Assembly (NCBI GenBank): GCA_964647355.1
Contig: CAZYGK010000014.1
Span: forward strand, 1-44,646
Length of the DNA: 44,646 bases
Origin: SZUA-430 sp964647355
GTDB lineage: Bacteria; Pseudomonadota; Alphaproteobacteria; Micropepsales; Micropepsaceae
Direction of reading: 5' to 3'
A model generated the notes under the pieces. It saw nothing but the letters and a program-made list of their open reading frames with translations, was not told the origin of the DNA and ran no database searches. The position numbers were made by a program, and so were the translations under genes. Below are positions 1-7,451 of this stretch, one piece after another (the first letter of the stretch is position 1; each line of letters opens with the position of its first letter).

Positions 1-55
1 TCGATCCGGCGGCCTACTTGTTCAGCCCGCGGCGAGCGTTTGCGGAACTCGGCCG
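1..55. repeat. Left copy of 55-bp terminal direct repeat
   Basis: These 55 bases are identical to the last 55 bases of the window (44592-44646). An exact overlap of this length at the two ends is what a k-mer assembler leaves on a circular contig. The integrase reading frame continues across the join, which confirms that the two ends are the same locus and that the molecule is circular or circularly permuted. Confidence 0.95.
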
Positions 56-401
56 ACAACCAACGCGAGCCGTGCAGTTGCGGTACTCGGCAGCGTCGTA
101 CTTGCACGCGATCAAGCATGCCTTCTTGAAACTCGCCAAAGCGAACTGGGCCAAGAGCGACAAAAGCCAGCCGGCGCCGGTGCGATACCCCAAAGGGACG
201 CCCGCGGCAACCTGGCTGGCTCAATTTGGAGTCGTCTATTGGCATCCGCACCAACTGCGGCACTCACGCGCAACGATCACGCGCAAGCGGCACAAGTTAG
301 AGGGTGCTCAAGCGCTCCTTGGCAACACGATCGAAGCAACGCAAATCTACGCCGAAAAGTCATTGGAGCTTGCCGTCCGCATTGCGGATGAGGACGGGTA
401 G
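1..401 (+). CDS. int: Tyrosine integrase, C-terminal part (continues from 43754)
   Basis: This is the C-terminal third of the phage tyrosine recombinase, whose N-terminal part lies at 43754-44646. Joined across the 55-bp overlap the protein is 412 residues. This part carries the H-x-x-R box (HQLRHSR, about H363 and R366) and the nucleophile tyrosine (about Y396, in IYAEKS). The usual second histidine of the GH motif is replaced by asparagine (LLGN, about N388). It would catalyse integration at attB and excision. Its stop codon overlaps the end of the opposing gene at 360-902 by 42 bp, so the two genes converge. Fold and role are certain; the consequence of the His-to-Asn change is not known. 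Confidence 0.95.
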   Translation, partial: DPAAYLFSPRRAFAELGRQPTRAVQLRYSAASYLHAIKHAFLKLAKANWAKSDKSQPAPVRYPKGTPAATWLAQFGVVYWHPHQLRHSRATITRKRHKLEGAQALLGNTIEATQIYAEKSLELAVRIADEDG

Positions 402-902
402 CCGGACCTCGTGCGATTGCGCGTGCAGGCCGTGCAAGTCGCTGTCGCGTTCGACGACTGTAGCGAACACCCTGGCCTGGCTGATCGGCAGGCACTCGGC
501 CAAGACGACTTCTGGTTTGTCGCCCCGCCTCCCGATCACCCTGCAAAACTCCTCCCGCTCCGGCACGACTTCGACGACCTCGACTTCGCGCATGCTGCCA
601 AAGTAAAAGCTCCGCTCCTCGCCGATTTTCAGATCCTCACCAGTCAGCAACCAGCGCGAACGCCGCAACCGCGGGTCCATGGCCCGGGTCTCGGGTTCGA
701 GCTCCGCCTCCTCGCAATCACGGATCGCGTCGACGCGGAGCAGCCGTTCGTCATACCGCAGCCGCACGCCGCGGTAGTTGGCCGCGGGGTAGAGGAAGCG
801 GATCGCACGGCCGAGCAGGGCGGACGGGTGCAAGAGGCGAGCGGCGGTGGCAGGACGAGCGGCGGACGCGCAAGACGCGGCAGACTGAGCAACACGACGC
901 AT
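360..902 (-). CDS. WYL_2-like small beta-barrel protein
   Basis: The 180-residue protein has an Ala-rich N-terminus and a core (RGVRLRYDERLL, then LLTGEDLKIGEERSFYFGSM) that resembles the WYL_2/WYL-like Sm-fold domain of planctomycete and phage proteins. Such domains are thought to bind a ligand or nucleic acid in regulators. The start at 902 was chosen because a GGGG-type ribosome site lies just upstream; the open frame extends to 1031 without a good site. It lies downstream of the repressor gene at the end of the minus-strand genome and converges on the integrase. Family assignment is tentative and rests on motif resemblance only. Confidence 0.6.
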   Translation of the reverse strand: MRRVAQSAASCASAARPATAARLLHPSALLGRAIRFLYPAANYRGVRLRYDERLLRVDAIRDCEEAELEPETRAMDPRLRRSRWLLTGEDLKIGEERSFYFGSMREVEVVEVVPEREEFCRVIGRRGDKPEVVLAECLPISQARVFATVVERDSDLHGLHAQSHEVRLPVLIRNADGKLQ

Positions 903-1034
903 GGGAGGAATCCCCACAGTCGCCCGATCAGCGGCACTGGCAGAGGCCAGCGGCGGGCACCGGCCGGGCGCCTGCCCGGGGGTGGTCAGTAAGACTCCGG
1001 GCGAATTTAATCGCGGCGGCCAGCCATGCAAGAG

Positions 1035-1076
1035 AAAAAATCGGCCGGCCGAACAGGTTATGTACTGGCCTTTTTT
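1035..1076. terminator. Bidirectional intrinsic terminator
   Basis: An A6 run (1035-1040), GGCC near 1043-1050, a short loop, GGCC at 1067-1070 and a T6 run (1071-1076) form a symmetric stem with A/T tracts on both sides. It can terminate in both directions. The repressor stop codon (1058-1060) lies in its loop, so it ends the repressor transcript. Confidence 0.55.
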
Positions 1077-1387
1077 CGCCGCGCTTTCGCCGATTTTTGA
1101 GCCGCGCGCACTTCACGCGGCTCATCAGCCGACGCGATCAACAGCAATTCCGCCGGCACCCCAATCGCTGCTGCAATTTTCCCCAGCGTGTCAAGCCACA
1201 CTGGGTCTGTCGTTTGCTCCCAATCAATCAGAGTCGATGGCGCGATACCGGCCCGCTCCGCGACCTGCGCAATCGTGAGCCCGGCCTCGCCGCGAAAATG
1301 CCGCAGCCGCCAGCCCAGCCCGCCGTCGATCGCTTTGGGCGGTCGCCCGCGCTTGCGCGGCGCGTCGGATTCGATTTTCTGCGGCAT
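1058..1387 (-). CDS. XRE-family (Cro/CI-type) transcriptional regulator
   Basis: The 109-residue protein has a basic AT-hook-like N-terminus (RKRGRPPK, about residues 11-18), then a helix-turn-helix of the lambda-repressor/XRE class (LTIAQVAERAGIAPSTLIDW, about 37-56), and a Lys/Arg-rich tail. It has no peptidase domain, so if it is the lysogeny repressor it is of the short, non-self-cleaving kind. It is a good candidate for lysogeny control because it is the only HTH regulator near the integrase. The Shine-Dalgarno GGAGG lies directly after the T-tract of a terminator-like hairpin (1397-1462), so its expression may be controlled at that structure. Target sites are unknown; the twin palindromes at 1914-1950 are candidates. 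Confidence 0.85.
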   Translation of the reverse strand: MPQKIESDAPRKRGRPPKAIDGGLGWRLRHFRGEAGLTIAQVAERAGIAPSTLIDWEQTTDPVWLDTLGKIAAAIGVPAELLLIASADEPREVRAAQKSAKARRKKAST

Positions 1388-1396
1388 CGCGCCTCC

Positions 1397-1462
1397 AAAA
1401 AAAGCCGCCCGCGCCCCTGCTTCCGCAATGCGGCCGGTTTGCGAGGCCGGAGAGGCGCGGGC
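1397..1462 (-). terminator. Intrinsic terminator or attenuator in front of the repressor gene
   Basis: On the minus strand the 12-nt arms 1451-1462 and 1407-1418 pair at 11 of 12 positions (core GCCCGCGCC/GGCGCGGGC). A GGC and then a T7 tract (1397-1403) follow. The stop codon of the upstream gene is at 1475, so this ends that gene. The repressor GGAGG follows the T-tract immediately, with no room for a separate promoter between. Confidence 0.7.
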
Positions 1463-1474
1463 TAGGGTGCGGGT

Positions 1475-1675
1475 CTACCAGCGGTAGTGCTGGCCGTTGG
1501 TGGCGACGTACAGATCGCACGTCGCCTGCTTGCCGTCGATGATCTCGGCGGCGATCTCCTCGGCGATGTTCGCCGGCAGCGAGTCAGCGGACAGCGGACG
1601 CCAGGCGTGACCGACGCCGCTCCGGTCGTGCTGGATCGCCACGCCGCAGACCGTCGCTTGATTGATCGTCTTCAT
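1475..1675 (-). CDS. Small hypothetical protein (66 aa)
   Basis: The protein begins MKTINQATVCGV and ends DLYVATNGQHYRW. The start at 1675 has a clear ribosome site (AAGGGAAAG, about 7 bases upstream). It is the first gene after the AT-rich spacer 1676-1951 and is followed directly by a terminator-like hairpin and the repressor. There are no membrane segments or Cys motifs. I do not recognise the family. Its place beside the repressor suggests an early or lysogeny-control role, which is inference. Confidence 0.65.
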   Translation of the reverse strand: MKTINQATVCGVAIQHDRSGVGHAWRPLSADSLPANIAEEIAAEIIDGKQATCDLYVATNGQHYRW

Positions 1676-1760
1676 TTTGCTTTCCCTTGCGGCCTTGCGG
1701 CCGCGGCTCCGACTCACTCAGTCGGCGAGCGTGACAGGCGACTTGCTTGCCACGGCATGT

Positions 1761-1788
1761 ATTTTATCGTCCGATCCGGGGAATGCAA
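1761..1788 (-). promoter_or_regulatory. Candidate sigma-70-type promoter for the 1475-1675 gene
   Basis: On the minus strand, TTGCAT (1788-1783) and TAAAAT (1766-1761) are separated by 16 bases inside the most AT-rich part of the left end. The -10 matches the consensus at 5 of 6 positions; the -35 is poor. It lies about 85 bp upstream of the 1675 start. Planctomycete promoters are poorly described, so this is only a candidate. Confidence 0.3.
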
Positions 1789-1913
1789 TAATAAAAACCG
1801 GAAATAACGAGAAAATACTCAGCGGCCAAAACCTCAAAAACCCGCCAAAAAATGTGCACGCCTAGCCGGTCGGTCTATAGCTCGGCCGGCACCTAGAAAA
1901 TGGGCCTCCCCCC

Positions 1914-1950
1914 TGCCAGTTTGGCAGGTTTCGGGTCTGCCAAGTTGGCA
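1914..1950. promoter_or_regulatory. Two 13-bp palindromes, TGCCA-N3-TGGCA, possible operators
   Basis: TGCCAGTTTGGCA (1914-1926) and TGCCAAGTTGGCA (1938-1950) are near-identical palindromes 24 bp apart. They lie between the end of the methyltransferase gene (stop 1952) and the spacer upstream of the small gene and repressor. Paired dyads of this size fit a dimeric regulator. Each could also form a short RNA hairpin and help end the late transcript, although no long T-tract follows. Confidence 0.4.
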
Positions 1951-1951
1951 T

Positions 1952-2497
1952 TCAGCGCGTCGCACTACCGACCAACATCGACTGACCCCAGCGATCTAGC
2001 TCACCGTCCCAGAGCACAGCAAATCCTAGCGCTCGCAGCTCGTCTGCAGTCCACAAAGAGCGGTGCGTCTCGTGCGTGTTGCCGTGTGCAGCGCCTTGGG
2101 CGAACCAGATCGCAGGCGTCACTACCAACAGCACGCCGCTTGGCGCTAGGGCGCCACGTAGTTGGGCCAACAGCGCCTCACCCTCTGAGTGGTCAAAGTG
2201 CTCAAGCGCATCGAGTAGCAGAATCGCATCCCAAGTGCGGTCATTCCTGGCAACCCAGTCCCTTAGATCGCAACAGTAGACCGCGTCGTATAGGTGCCAC
2301 GCTGGGTTACGGTAGGCAGAGAAAGCCTCGACTGCCTCAATGCGAGTCCGCCAGGGTTGCACCCCTGCATCCAGCCATTGGCGGATAGCAGCAGCAGCCC
2401 AACCGAATCCGCAGCCGAGGTCAAGGACGGTCTGCGGTCGGCGCGCAAGAAGTTCAGAGACTACGTAGGGGACGACTGAAGAGCTGCCGATTGGCAT
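1952..2497 (-). CDS. Class I SAM-dependent methyltransferase
   Basis: The 181-residue protein has the Rossmann SAM-binding motif VLDLGCGFGW near residues 25-34 and the post-motif DAILLLDALEHF. It belongs to the Methyltransf_11/23-like group. The start at 2497 has AGGAG 9 bases upstream; a longer start at 2527 lacks one. It overlaps the end of the glycosyltransferase gene by 37 bp, so the two are probably translated together. By context it could methylate a sugar or small molecule used by the glycosyltransferase, or a virion component. The substrate cannot be read from the sequence. Confidence 0.85.
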   Translation of the reverse strand: MPIGSSSVVPYVVSELLARRPQTVLDLGCGFGWAAAAIRQWLDAGVQPWRTRIEAVEAFSAYRNPAWHLYDAVYCCDLRDWVARNDRTWDAILLLDALEHFDHSEGEALLAQLRGALAPSGVLLVVTPAIWFAQGAAHGNTHETHRSLWTADELRALGFAVLWDGELDRWGQSMLVGSATR

Positions 2498-4782
2498 CGT
2501 GCGATCTCCTGCAAATACGCTTCCCACTGCTCGGCCGACGCCGCCGCGGTCATCGACTGCACGACTTGCCGGGCATGCTCAACCATGAGTTTTCGACTGG
2601 GCGCCAGCGCTAGGCGCACGGCAGCCGCCAGGTCGCTCGGGCTCGCATTGAGCGCAATCGGCACGCACAGCGGACCATGCTTGGCCTCTAGCCCAGGCAG
2701 GAAGCCGACGCGGGTAGCGACCAGCGGCAGGCCCACAGCGAGCATTTCCAGGTTCGACAGGCAAAAGCCTTCGGAGGCCGAAGCGCACATGCCAACGTCC
2801 AGGGCGCCATAGACTTCGCCAACGTGCTCAGTCGGCGGAAGGAACAGGGCGTCCGGGCAATGCCGCCTGATTCGCTCGGCTTGTTTTGGGTCGTACTGCG
2901 GGCCCACAAAGACCGCGCGCCATTTTCGGCCCGGGTCGGTTTGGCGCAGGGCTTCCACGGCTCGCGCAATCGCCAGCGGCCGCTTTTCTTCGCTGAGCCG
3001 GCCGACGTAGCCGATCGCAATTTGATCGGTTGGCAGGCCCCAGGCGCGCCGCATGGTCGCCCGATCGCGCCCACCAAACAGACGCTCCGGCTGGAACCCG
3101 TTGGGGATCACGTTCACTTGGCAGCCGGGTCCAAAGCTCGCCGCAGCAACCGAGGACACTGCCGCAAAATGCGTGGCGCCAGGCGCAGCAGACCGCAGCA
3201 TATCCCGCGTCCAGCGGTGTTCCGGCCCGCCGTGCGAGACAAGGACGACGGGCCGCTTGTAGCCACGCACGAGCGATGGTAGCTGCGGAAGGCCCCAGGC
3301 AATCAGAGTGTCCGAAGTTCGCAGCAACCAGGCCAGCGATTCGCTGCCAGTGCTCAGCGTGGCGTATGGCGCCAGGGCGGCGACCATTTGCTCTTCTTGC
3401 GATTGTGGGTTCGCCAGCCAGACGCGCCAGTCGATCTGCTGACGGTCCGTGTGCGTCACGAGGGCCTGCAGCCAGCGTTCCACCCCGCCCACAAGCAGAT
3501 TCGGCGTAAGGAATCCCACACACAGCGGCGCCGTGCTCAGCCGGTAGCCCGTATAGTCCGGCACGTAGCCGACCGCGCGAAAACCCTCCCGTTGCTTGTG
3601 GCCGAGCGAACTCGTCTCACCGATGTGGCGCCCGAGGCTCGGGTAATGCGAATAGAAGTGCAGTCCTTGTTGCGCGACCGCCAGGCCCACCCGCTGATCG
3701 GTCGCGTCGCGCAGCTCGCGGCCGATCCAGTCGCCGCCCAGTTGGGCCACGATCCGCGCGAGGACCGCCCGCGGAAAGCACCAGGCCAGCGCGCCCCAGG
3801 TGTTCGCGGCCCGGGTCGTTGGATGCCAGCCCGCCGTGCGAGTGCTTGGCCCCAGGTTGTGCAGCGGCGAATAGAGGGACAGGCAGCCGATCTTGGGCAG
3901 CGTCCGCGTCGCGTGCGCCAGCGCCGCCGCCGCCGAGTCGCCCAACTCGACGTCGTCCTCGCAGAGCAGCAGCCAAGGCGCGTCGGTTTCCTCCAGCAGC
4001 GATTTTGCCGCCGTCAGCCAGTTGCCCAGGCAACCGAGTTTGCGCGTGTGCATCACGCCGTCGACGTCGGTCAAACCGTCGATTTCGCCGGCCAACGCAC
4101 TACGCGGCTCGGCAAACACGCGCACCAACTGGGAGAATCCAGCCCGCCGCAGACCGCTCAGCGTCTCCCGCAGCGTCGTCCGCGGCCGGGGCGCGGTGAT
4201 CACCGCGATCGCCAGTGCGCCAGGCTCCAGCGGATCCACCACCAGGCCCGGTCGATCGACGCCGCCGACCGGCCAGCCGCCGGCGTAGAGGATCTGTTCC
4301 GCGCCGCTGATCCGCCGCGCGAACCGCGAGCCCAGCGGCTCCGCGCAGTCTTTCGCGGCCACCTGGCTGACCAGCTCGCAAAAGCACCCGCACGGCGTGC
4401 AGCGATCGCTGGCCGGCTCGCGGCGCGGGCAGGCATCGCACGTCGCGCGACGCAGCGCCCGTTCCTCCGGCGACGTCCGCACCGCGCCGCCCGAAAGCGC
4501 CGCACCAATCGTATCGCCGATCGCGCTCAACAGCCCGCCCGCCTGCGTGGCCAACGGCGGAAGAGTCAGCCGCCGCGGCCGACCGGGCTCGGCGGGCAGT
4601 TGTGCGATTGGCGGATCCCGCTCCGCACAGGGCGTGCAAGGGGCTGCGGTCGGGGCGTGGGCTGGGAGCGGGGCGGCGGGATTGCGGCAACTGGCGATGA
4701 CGGCGCGCGGCGCGGTCCGTCCGCAGCGGACGCAGCGGACCCCGCGCGGCGCGGCGACGAATTCGCAGCGGACTGCGGGCAT
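2461..4782 (-). CDS. Two-domain glycosyltransferase with Cys-rich N-terminus
   Basis: This is a 773-residue protein with three parts. Residues about 1-150 hold many Cys pairs (CVRC, CTPC, CDAC, CTPCGCFC) that probably bind metal. Residues about 190-400 form a GT-A-like domain with an acidic CEDDVE site near 274-279. Residues about 415-770 form a GT4-type GT-B domain (NVIPNGF; GYVGRLSEEKRPLAIARAV; the E-x7-E-like SEGFCLSNLE). The start at 4782 overlaps the previous stop as TGATG; the open frame to 4890 is a shadow of the tail gene. It may decorate the tail or capsid, or alter host surface glycans. A GT-A/GT-B fusion in a tail operon is unusual. The enzyme class is sure; donor and acceptor are unknown. 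Confidence 0.9.
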   Translation of the reverse strand: MPAVRCEFVAAPRGVRCVRCGRTAPRAVIASCRNPAAPLPAHAPTAAPCTPCAERDPPIAQLPAEPGRPRRLTLPPLATQAGGLLSAIGDTIGAALSGGAVRTSPEERALRRATCDACPRREPASDRCTPCGCFCELVSQVAAKDCAEPLGSRFARRISGAEQILYAGGWPVGGVDRPGLVVDPLEPGALAIAVITAPRPRTTLRETLSGLRRAGFSQLVRVFAEPRSALAGEIDGLTDVDGVMHTRKLGCLGNWLTAAKSLLEETDAPWLLLCEDDVELGDSAAAALAHATRTLPKIGCLSLYSPLHNLGPSTRTAGWHPTTRAANTWGALAWCFPRAVLARIVAQLGGDWIGRELRDATDQRVGLAVAQQGLHFYSHYPSLGRHIGETSSLGHKQREGFRAVGYVPDYTGYRLSTAPLCVGFLTPNLLVGGVERWLQALVTHTDRQQIDWRVWLANPQSQEEQMVAALAPYATLSTGSESLAWLLRTSDTLIAWGLPQLPSLVRGYKRPVVLVSHGGPEHRWTRDMLRSAAPGATHFAAVSSVAAASFGPGCQVNVIPNGFQPERLFGGRDRATMRRAWGLPTDQIAIGYVGRLSEEKRPLAIARAVEALRQTDPGRKWRAVFVGPQYDPKQAERIRRHCPDALFLPPTEHVGEVYGALDVGMCASASEGFCLSNLEMLAVGLPLVATRVGFLPGLEAKHGPLCVPIALNASPSDLAAAVRLALAPSRKLMVEHARQVVQSMTAAASAEQWEAYLQEIARCQSAALQSSPT

Positions 4783-6410
4783 CAGGGGATTTCCAAAAGC
4801 AGCGTGGTGGGCAGCGTTCCGTTGCAGGGGCGCGGCGCACTGCCTGTGAACGTCTCGGCGACTTTGGTCACGGTGAATTGGCCGCGGCAACTATCGGTTC
4901 CGTCAAACTCAGGCCCGTCGTAGTACGCGCCCAGCACCGACGTCGGTCCGCCGCCGCCCGCTTGATAGCCCAGCACGACGTTCACGCGATAGAAACAACG
5001 GCCAGGCGTGGCCGCAGGCAGAATCGCGGCGGAGACGTGCAGGCGGTATTGATACACGCCGAAGGCCGTCGATTGACACCACGCTTCCTCGAACCCCCAG
5101 CAGCAGGCCCAGAGCCCGCCATTGCAGGCGTAAAACCATGTCCCGTGCGGCGAGGAGATGTGATCCAGCGCGTACGTCGCCGCGACCTCATTGCAGCGCG
5201 TGCAGTCGGCGTCCGTCCAGCCTGCACCAATGGTCACATATGCGGTGATTGGCAGCAGGTCGTCCGGGCAGCAATTCGTCGAGCAATCCGGCACGAAGCC
5301 GAGGCACTCGACGCAGTCCTCGGACGTCGCGCGCCAGACGTGCACGTCGGCGAAGCGGACGTCGGTCGCCGCGCTGCCGGTGCCGATGGCGACGACCGTC
5401 ATCGTGCCCGGACCGGTCACGTTCCCGCTGGAATAGCGATCGACGCCCGAGCCGGTGAGCTGCGCGGTGAGCCAGGCCGTCCCGCAGGCGCGGAAGCGGT
5501 AGTACTGACCGGGGACCGTGTCCACGTAGGTCGTGTGGACGATCGTGTCGCTGCCGCCGCTGCGCACGCCGACGCGCAGGAATCCGCCGCTGCCGACCTC
5601 CCACTCGGCGAACTTGTAGTTGTCCGCGTCGTCGTAGGCGGGCATCAGGCGGATGCGGTCGCCTTCCGCGCCGGTGCAGACCGCCTCGACCATCTTGGCG
5701 CTGTAGGCGACGTACATGCCGTTGGGTTTGGCGATCGCGTGGGCGGAGCCGATCGTCGCGCGGTGCGAGGTGATCTCCCAGTCGCCGGCGATCTCTTCCC
5801 AGTCGTCGCCCAGGTCGGTCGAGTCGGCGCGGTCCCAGCGCTCGGCGAACACGCCGCACGGCTCGCCCGACGGGCACGGGCAGCAGTTACCCGAGCCGGG
5901 CGGGACGACGACGAGCGACTCAGTGCAGTGCAGGTCCCCGTAGGTGACGGGCTCGAAGTAGGTGTGATCCGGGTCGTCGTCGGGCGTCACGCAGAGCGGT
6001 GTCGTCGTCGTGCTGTAGGTGCTGCCGCGCGCTGCATCGTAGACGTATTTTTGCTGGCAGTCGTTCGTTCCGTCCGCGCTGAGCAGCAGCATGGCCATCA
6101 CGACAGAGTCGTCGCTGACCTGCTTCAGCTTCACGACGACGCCGCCCCCGCGAAGCTCGGCCTCCGCGTAGACGGTGTTGCCGAGCCACGCGAAACTGCT
6201 CGACCGATAGGTGCAATAACCGGTGAGGTTGTCGTACGAAAACCATTGGACCGTGACGCCGAACGTGCAGAGACCCGGGTCCGCGCGAAAGCCGAGCAGG
6301 TAGGATTGCGCGGCGTTGCCGTTCAGGCAGGCGGTGCACGGGCAGGTCGTTGTCACGCCCGACGAACCGCACTCGGTGCCGCAGCCGCCGATGTTCCACT
6401 TGGTTTGCAT
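4782..6410 (-). CDS. Cys-rich tail-tip or fibre protein
   Basis: The 542-residue protein contains about 30 cysteines, often paired (CC, CPC, CTRC), which is far more than usual for a phage tail protein. The middle (FAERWDRADSTDLGDDWEE, then aromatic and Gly-rich beta strands to about residue 330) resembles the concanavalin-like jelly-roll (LamG/DUF1080-like) found in planctomycete sugar-binding proteins. There is no signal peptide. It is preceded by AGAGG at the start 6410. Position after the fibre genes and before the glycosyltransferase suggests a receptor-binding protein, possibly stabilised by metal or disulfides. That function is inference; I see no enzyme motif. Confidence 0.65.
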   Translation of the reverse strand: MQTKWNIGGCGTECGSSGVTTTCPCTACLNGNAAQSYLLGFRADPGLCTFGVTVQWFSYDNLTGYCTYRSSSFAWLGNTVYAEAELRGGGVVVKLKQVSDDSVVMAMLLLSADGTNDCQQKYVYDAARGSTYSTTTTPLCVTPDDDPDHTYFEPVTYGDLHCTESLVVVPPGSGNCCPCPSGEPCGVFAERWDRADSTDLGDDWEEIAGDWEITSHRATIGSAHAIAKPNGMYVAYSAKMVEAVCTGAEGDRIRLMPAYDDADNYKFAEWEVGSGGFLRVGVRSGGSDTIVHTTYVDTVPGQYYRFRACGTAWLTAQLTGSGVDRYSSGNVTGPGTMTVVAIGTGSAATDVRFADVHVWRATSEDCVECLGFVPDCSTNCCPDDLLPITAYVTIGAGWTDADCTRCNEVAATYALDHISSPHGTWFYACNGGLWACCWGFEEAWCQSTAFGVYQYRLHVSAAILPAATPGRCFYRVNVVLGYQAGGGGPTSVLGAYYDGPEFDGTDSCRGQFTVTKVAETFTGSAPRPCNGTLPTTLLLEIP

Positions 6411-6420
6411 CGCGCGGCCT

Positions 6421-7044
6421 CTAGCTGCTGGACTGCGCGCACTTGGCCGCGTGGAAGTACCAAGCGTCGCCGTTCCAGCTCGCTACGCCTGGCGTGCCGG
6501 CCACGACCGTGTCACCCGGGTCTTGCAGTTCCCAGGCGCTGACGGTGATATCTTCACCCGAGTCTGTCTCGGCAAGAACCGCCCCGCGATACACGCTGAA
6601 TCCAGCCGTCGCACCGTAGAGCAGATCGTCGTTGAGCACGCCGATGCAAAAGCTGATCCGCGGGACCGGCAGAATCCACCATTGGCCGTTGACCCAGAAC
6701 AGTTCGACTTGCTCGTCCTCTTCGATGTACTCTTCCCGCAAATGCCGGGCTAAAACGTACTTGGACGGCCAGGGTTCTTCCGTAAGTTGCGTTTGGCCTG
6801 TACCTGCGGGATAACTGCGGTCATCGAACTGCACCACGTAGGTGTCCGCGGGCGAACTCGGGTAGGTCGGATAGTCCGCGTTGGTCGTCGTGTGACCGAA
6901 CCGGATTTCCTTGACGGTCGCCGGTGTGTGCAGGCGGCGCTCTACGAGGCGGCGCAGGTTTTCGAGTTGCCGCGCAAGGGCGTCATGGTCCGCTTTGAGC
7001 TTGCGGATTGAGGATTCGTCAAAAGTCCAAGTTTCCCTAGCCAC
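6421..7044 (-). CDS. Minor tail protein with N-terminal coiled coil (putative)
   Basis: The 207-residue protein starts at a GTG (7044). The first 40 residues are a charged helix likely to be a coiled coil (SIRKLKADHDALARQLENLR). The remainder is Trp/Tyr-rich beta-type sequence. A helix followed by beta domains is a common plan for trimeric tail-tip proteins. It lies between the beta-helix fibre gene and the Cys-rich tail protein, and starts only 8 bp from the divergent TM2 gene. I do not recognise the family. Confidence 0.6.
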   Translation of the reverse strand: MARETWTFDESSIRKLKADHDALARQLENLRRLVERRLHTPATVKEIRFGHTTTNADYPTYPSSPADTYVVQFDDRSYPAGTGQTQLTEEPWPSKYVLARHLREEYIEEDEQVELFWVNGQWWILPVPRISFCIGVLNDDLLYGATAGFSVYRGAVLAETDSGEDITVSAWELQDPGDTVVAGTPGVASWNGDAWYFHAAKCAQSSS

Positions 7045-7052
7045 TCAGCACC

Positions 7053-7451
7053 ATGCACATTCAATGCCCGTACTGCGGCAACGCGATGCTCAACGATCCG
7101 TCGCTTGCCGGTCTGCTTGTCCAGTGCCCGCACTGCACCGGGCAGTTGCAAATGCCAGGGCAGCCAGTTGCGCCCGTTTTTCAATCCGCTGCACCGCAAC
7201 GCACATGGCGTTCGCACAACCCTCCCAAAAGTCCAGGCGTTGCAGCGGTACTCAGCTTTCTTTGGTGTGGACTCGGCCAGATTTACAACGGCGACATTGG
7301 CAAAGGCATCATGTTCTTGATCTTCTCGCTCGTTGCTGCCGCCCTGTGCTTCCTGTTGATCGGGTTTGTCTTGGTGCCTCTGCTCTGGCTTTGGTCAATC
7401 ATCGACGCCTACAACTGCGCCGACGCCCACAACCGCCGCTACTCGCGCTAG
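7053..7451 (+). CDS. Zinc-ribbon plus TM2-domain membrane protein (moron)
   Basis: The 132-residue protein has an N-terminal zinc ribbon (CPYC at 5-8, CPHC at 25-28), a linker, and a TM2 domain of two membrane helices with the typical LGQIYNGDIGKGIMF turn and a D-A-Y/N C-terminus. TM2 proteins are common in bacteria, including planctomycetes, and rare in phage tail operons. It is on the opposite strand to all its neighbours. Its stop shares a CTAG with the stop of 7448-8272, and its start is 8 bp from a divergent gene, so it fits exactly between two tail genes. No strong ribosome site is seen. It is likely a lysogeny-expressed accessory gene; its role is unknown. Confidence 0.85.
   Translation: MHIQCPYCGNAMLNDPSLAGLLVQCPHCTGQLQMPGQPVAPVFQSAAPQRTWRSHNPPKSPGVAAVLSFLWCGLGQIYNGDIGKGIMFLIFSLVAAALCFLLIGFVLVPLLWLWSIIDAYNCADAHNRRYSR

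Noticed and set aside
4878..6542. 554-aa plus-strand ORF
   Set aside because: Arg/Ala/Val-rich shadow of the Cys-rich tail gene in a high-GC genome; no ribosome site and no domain.
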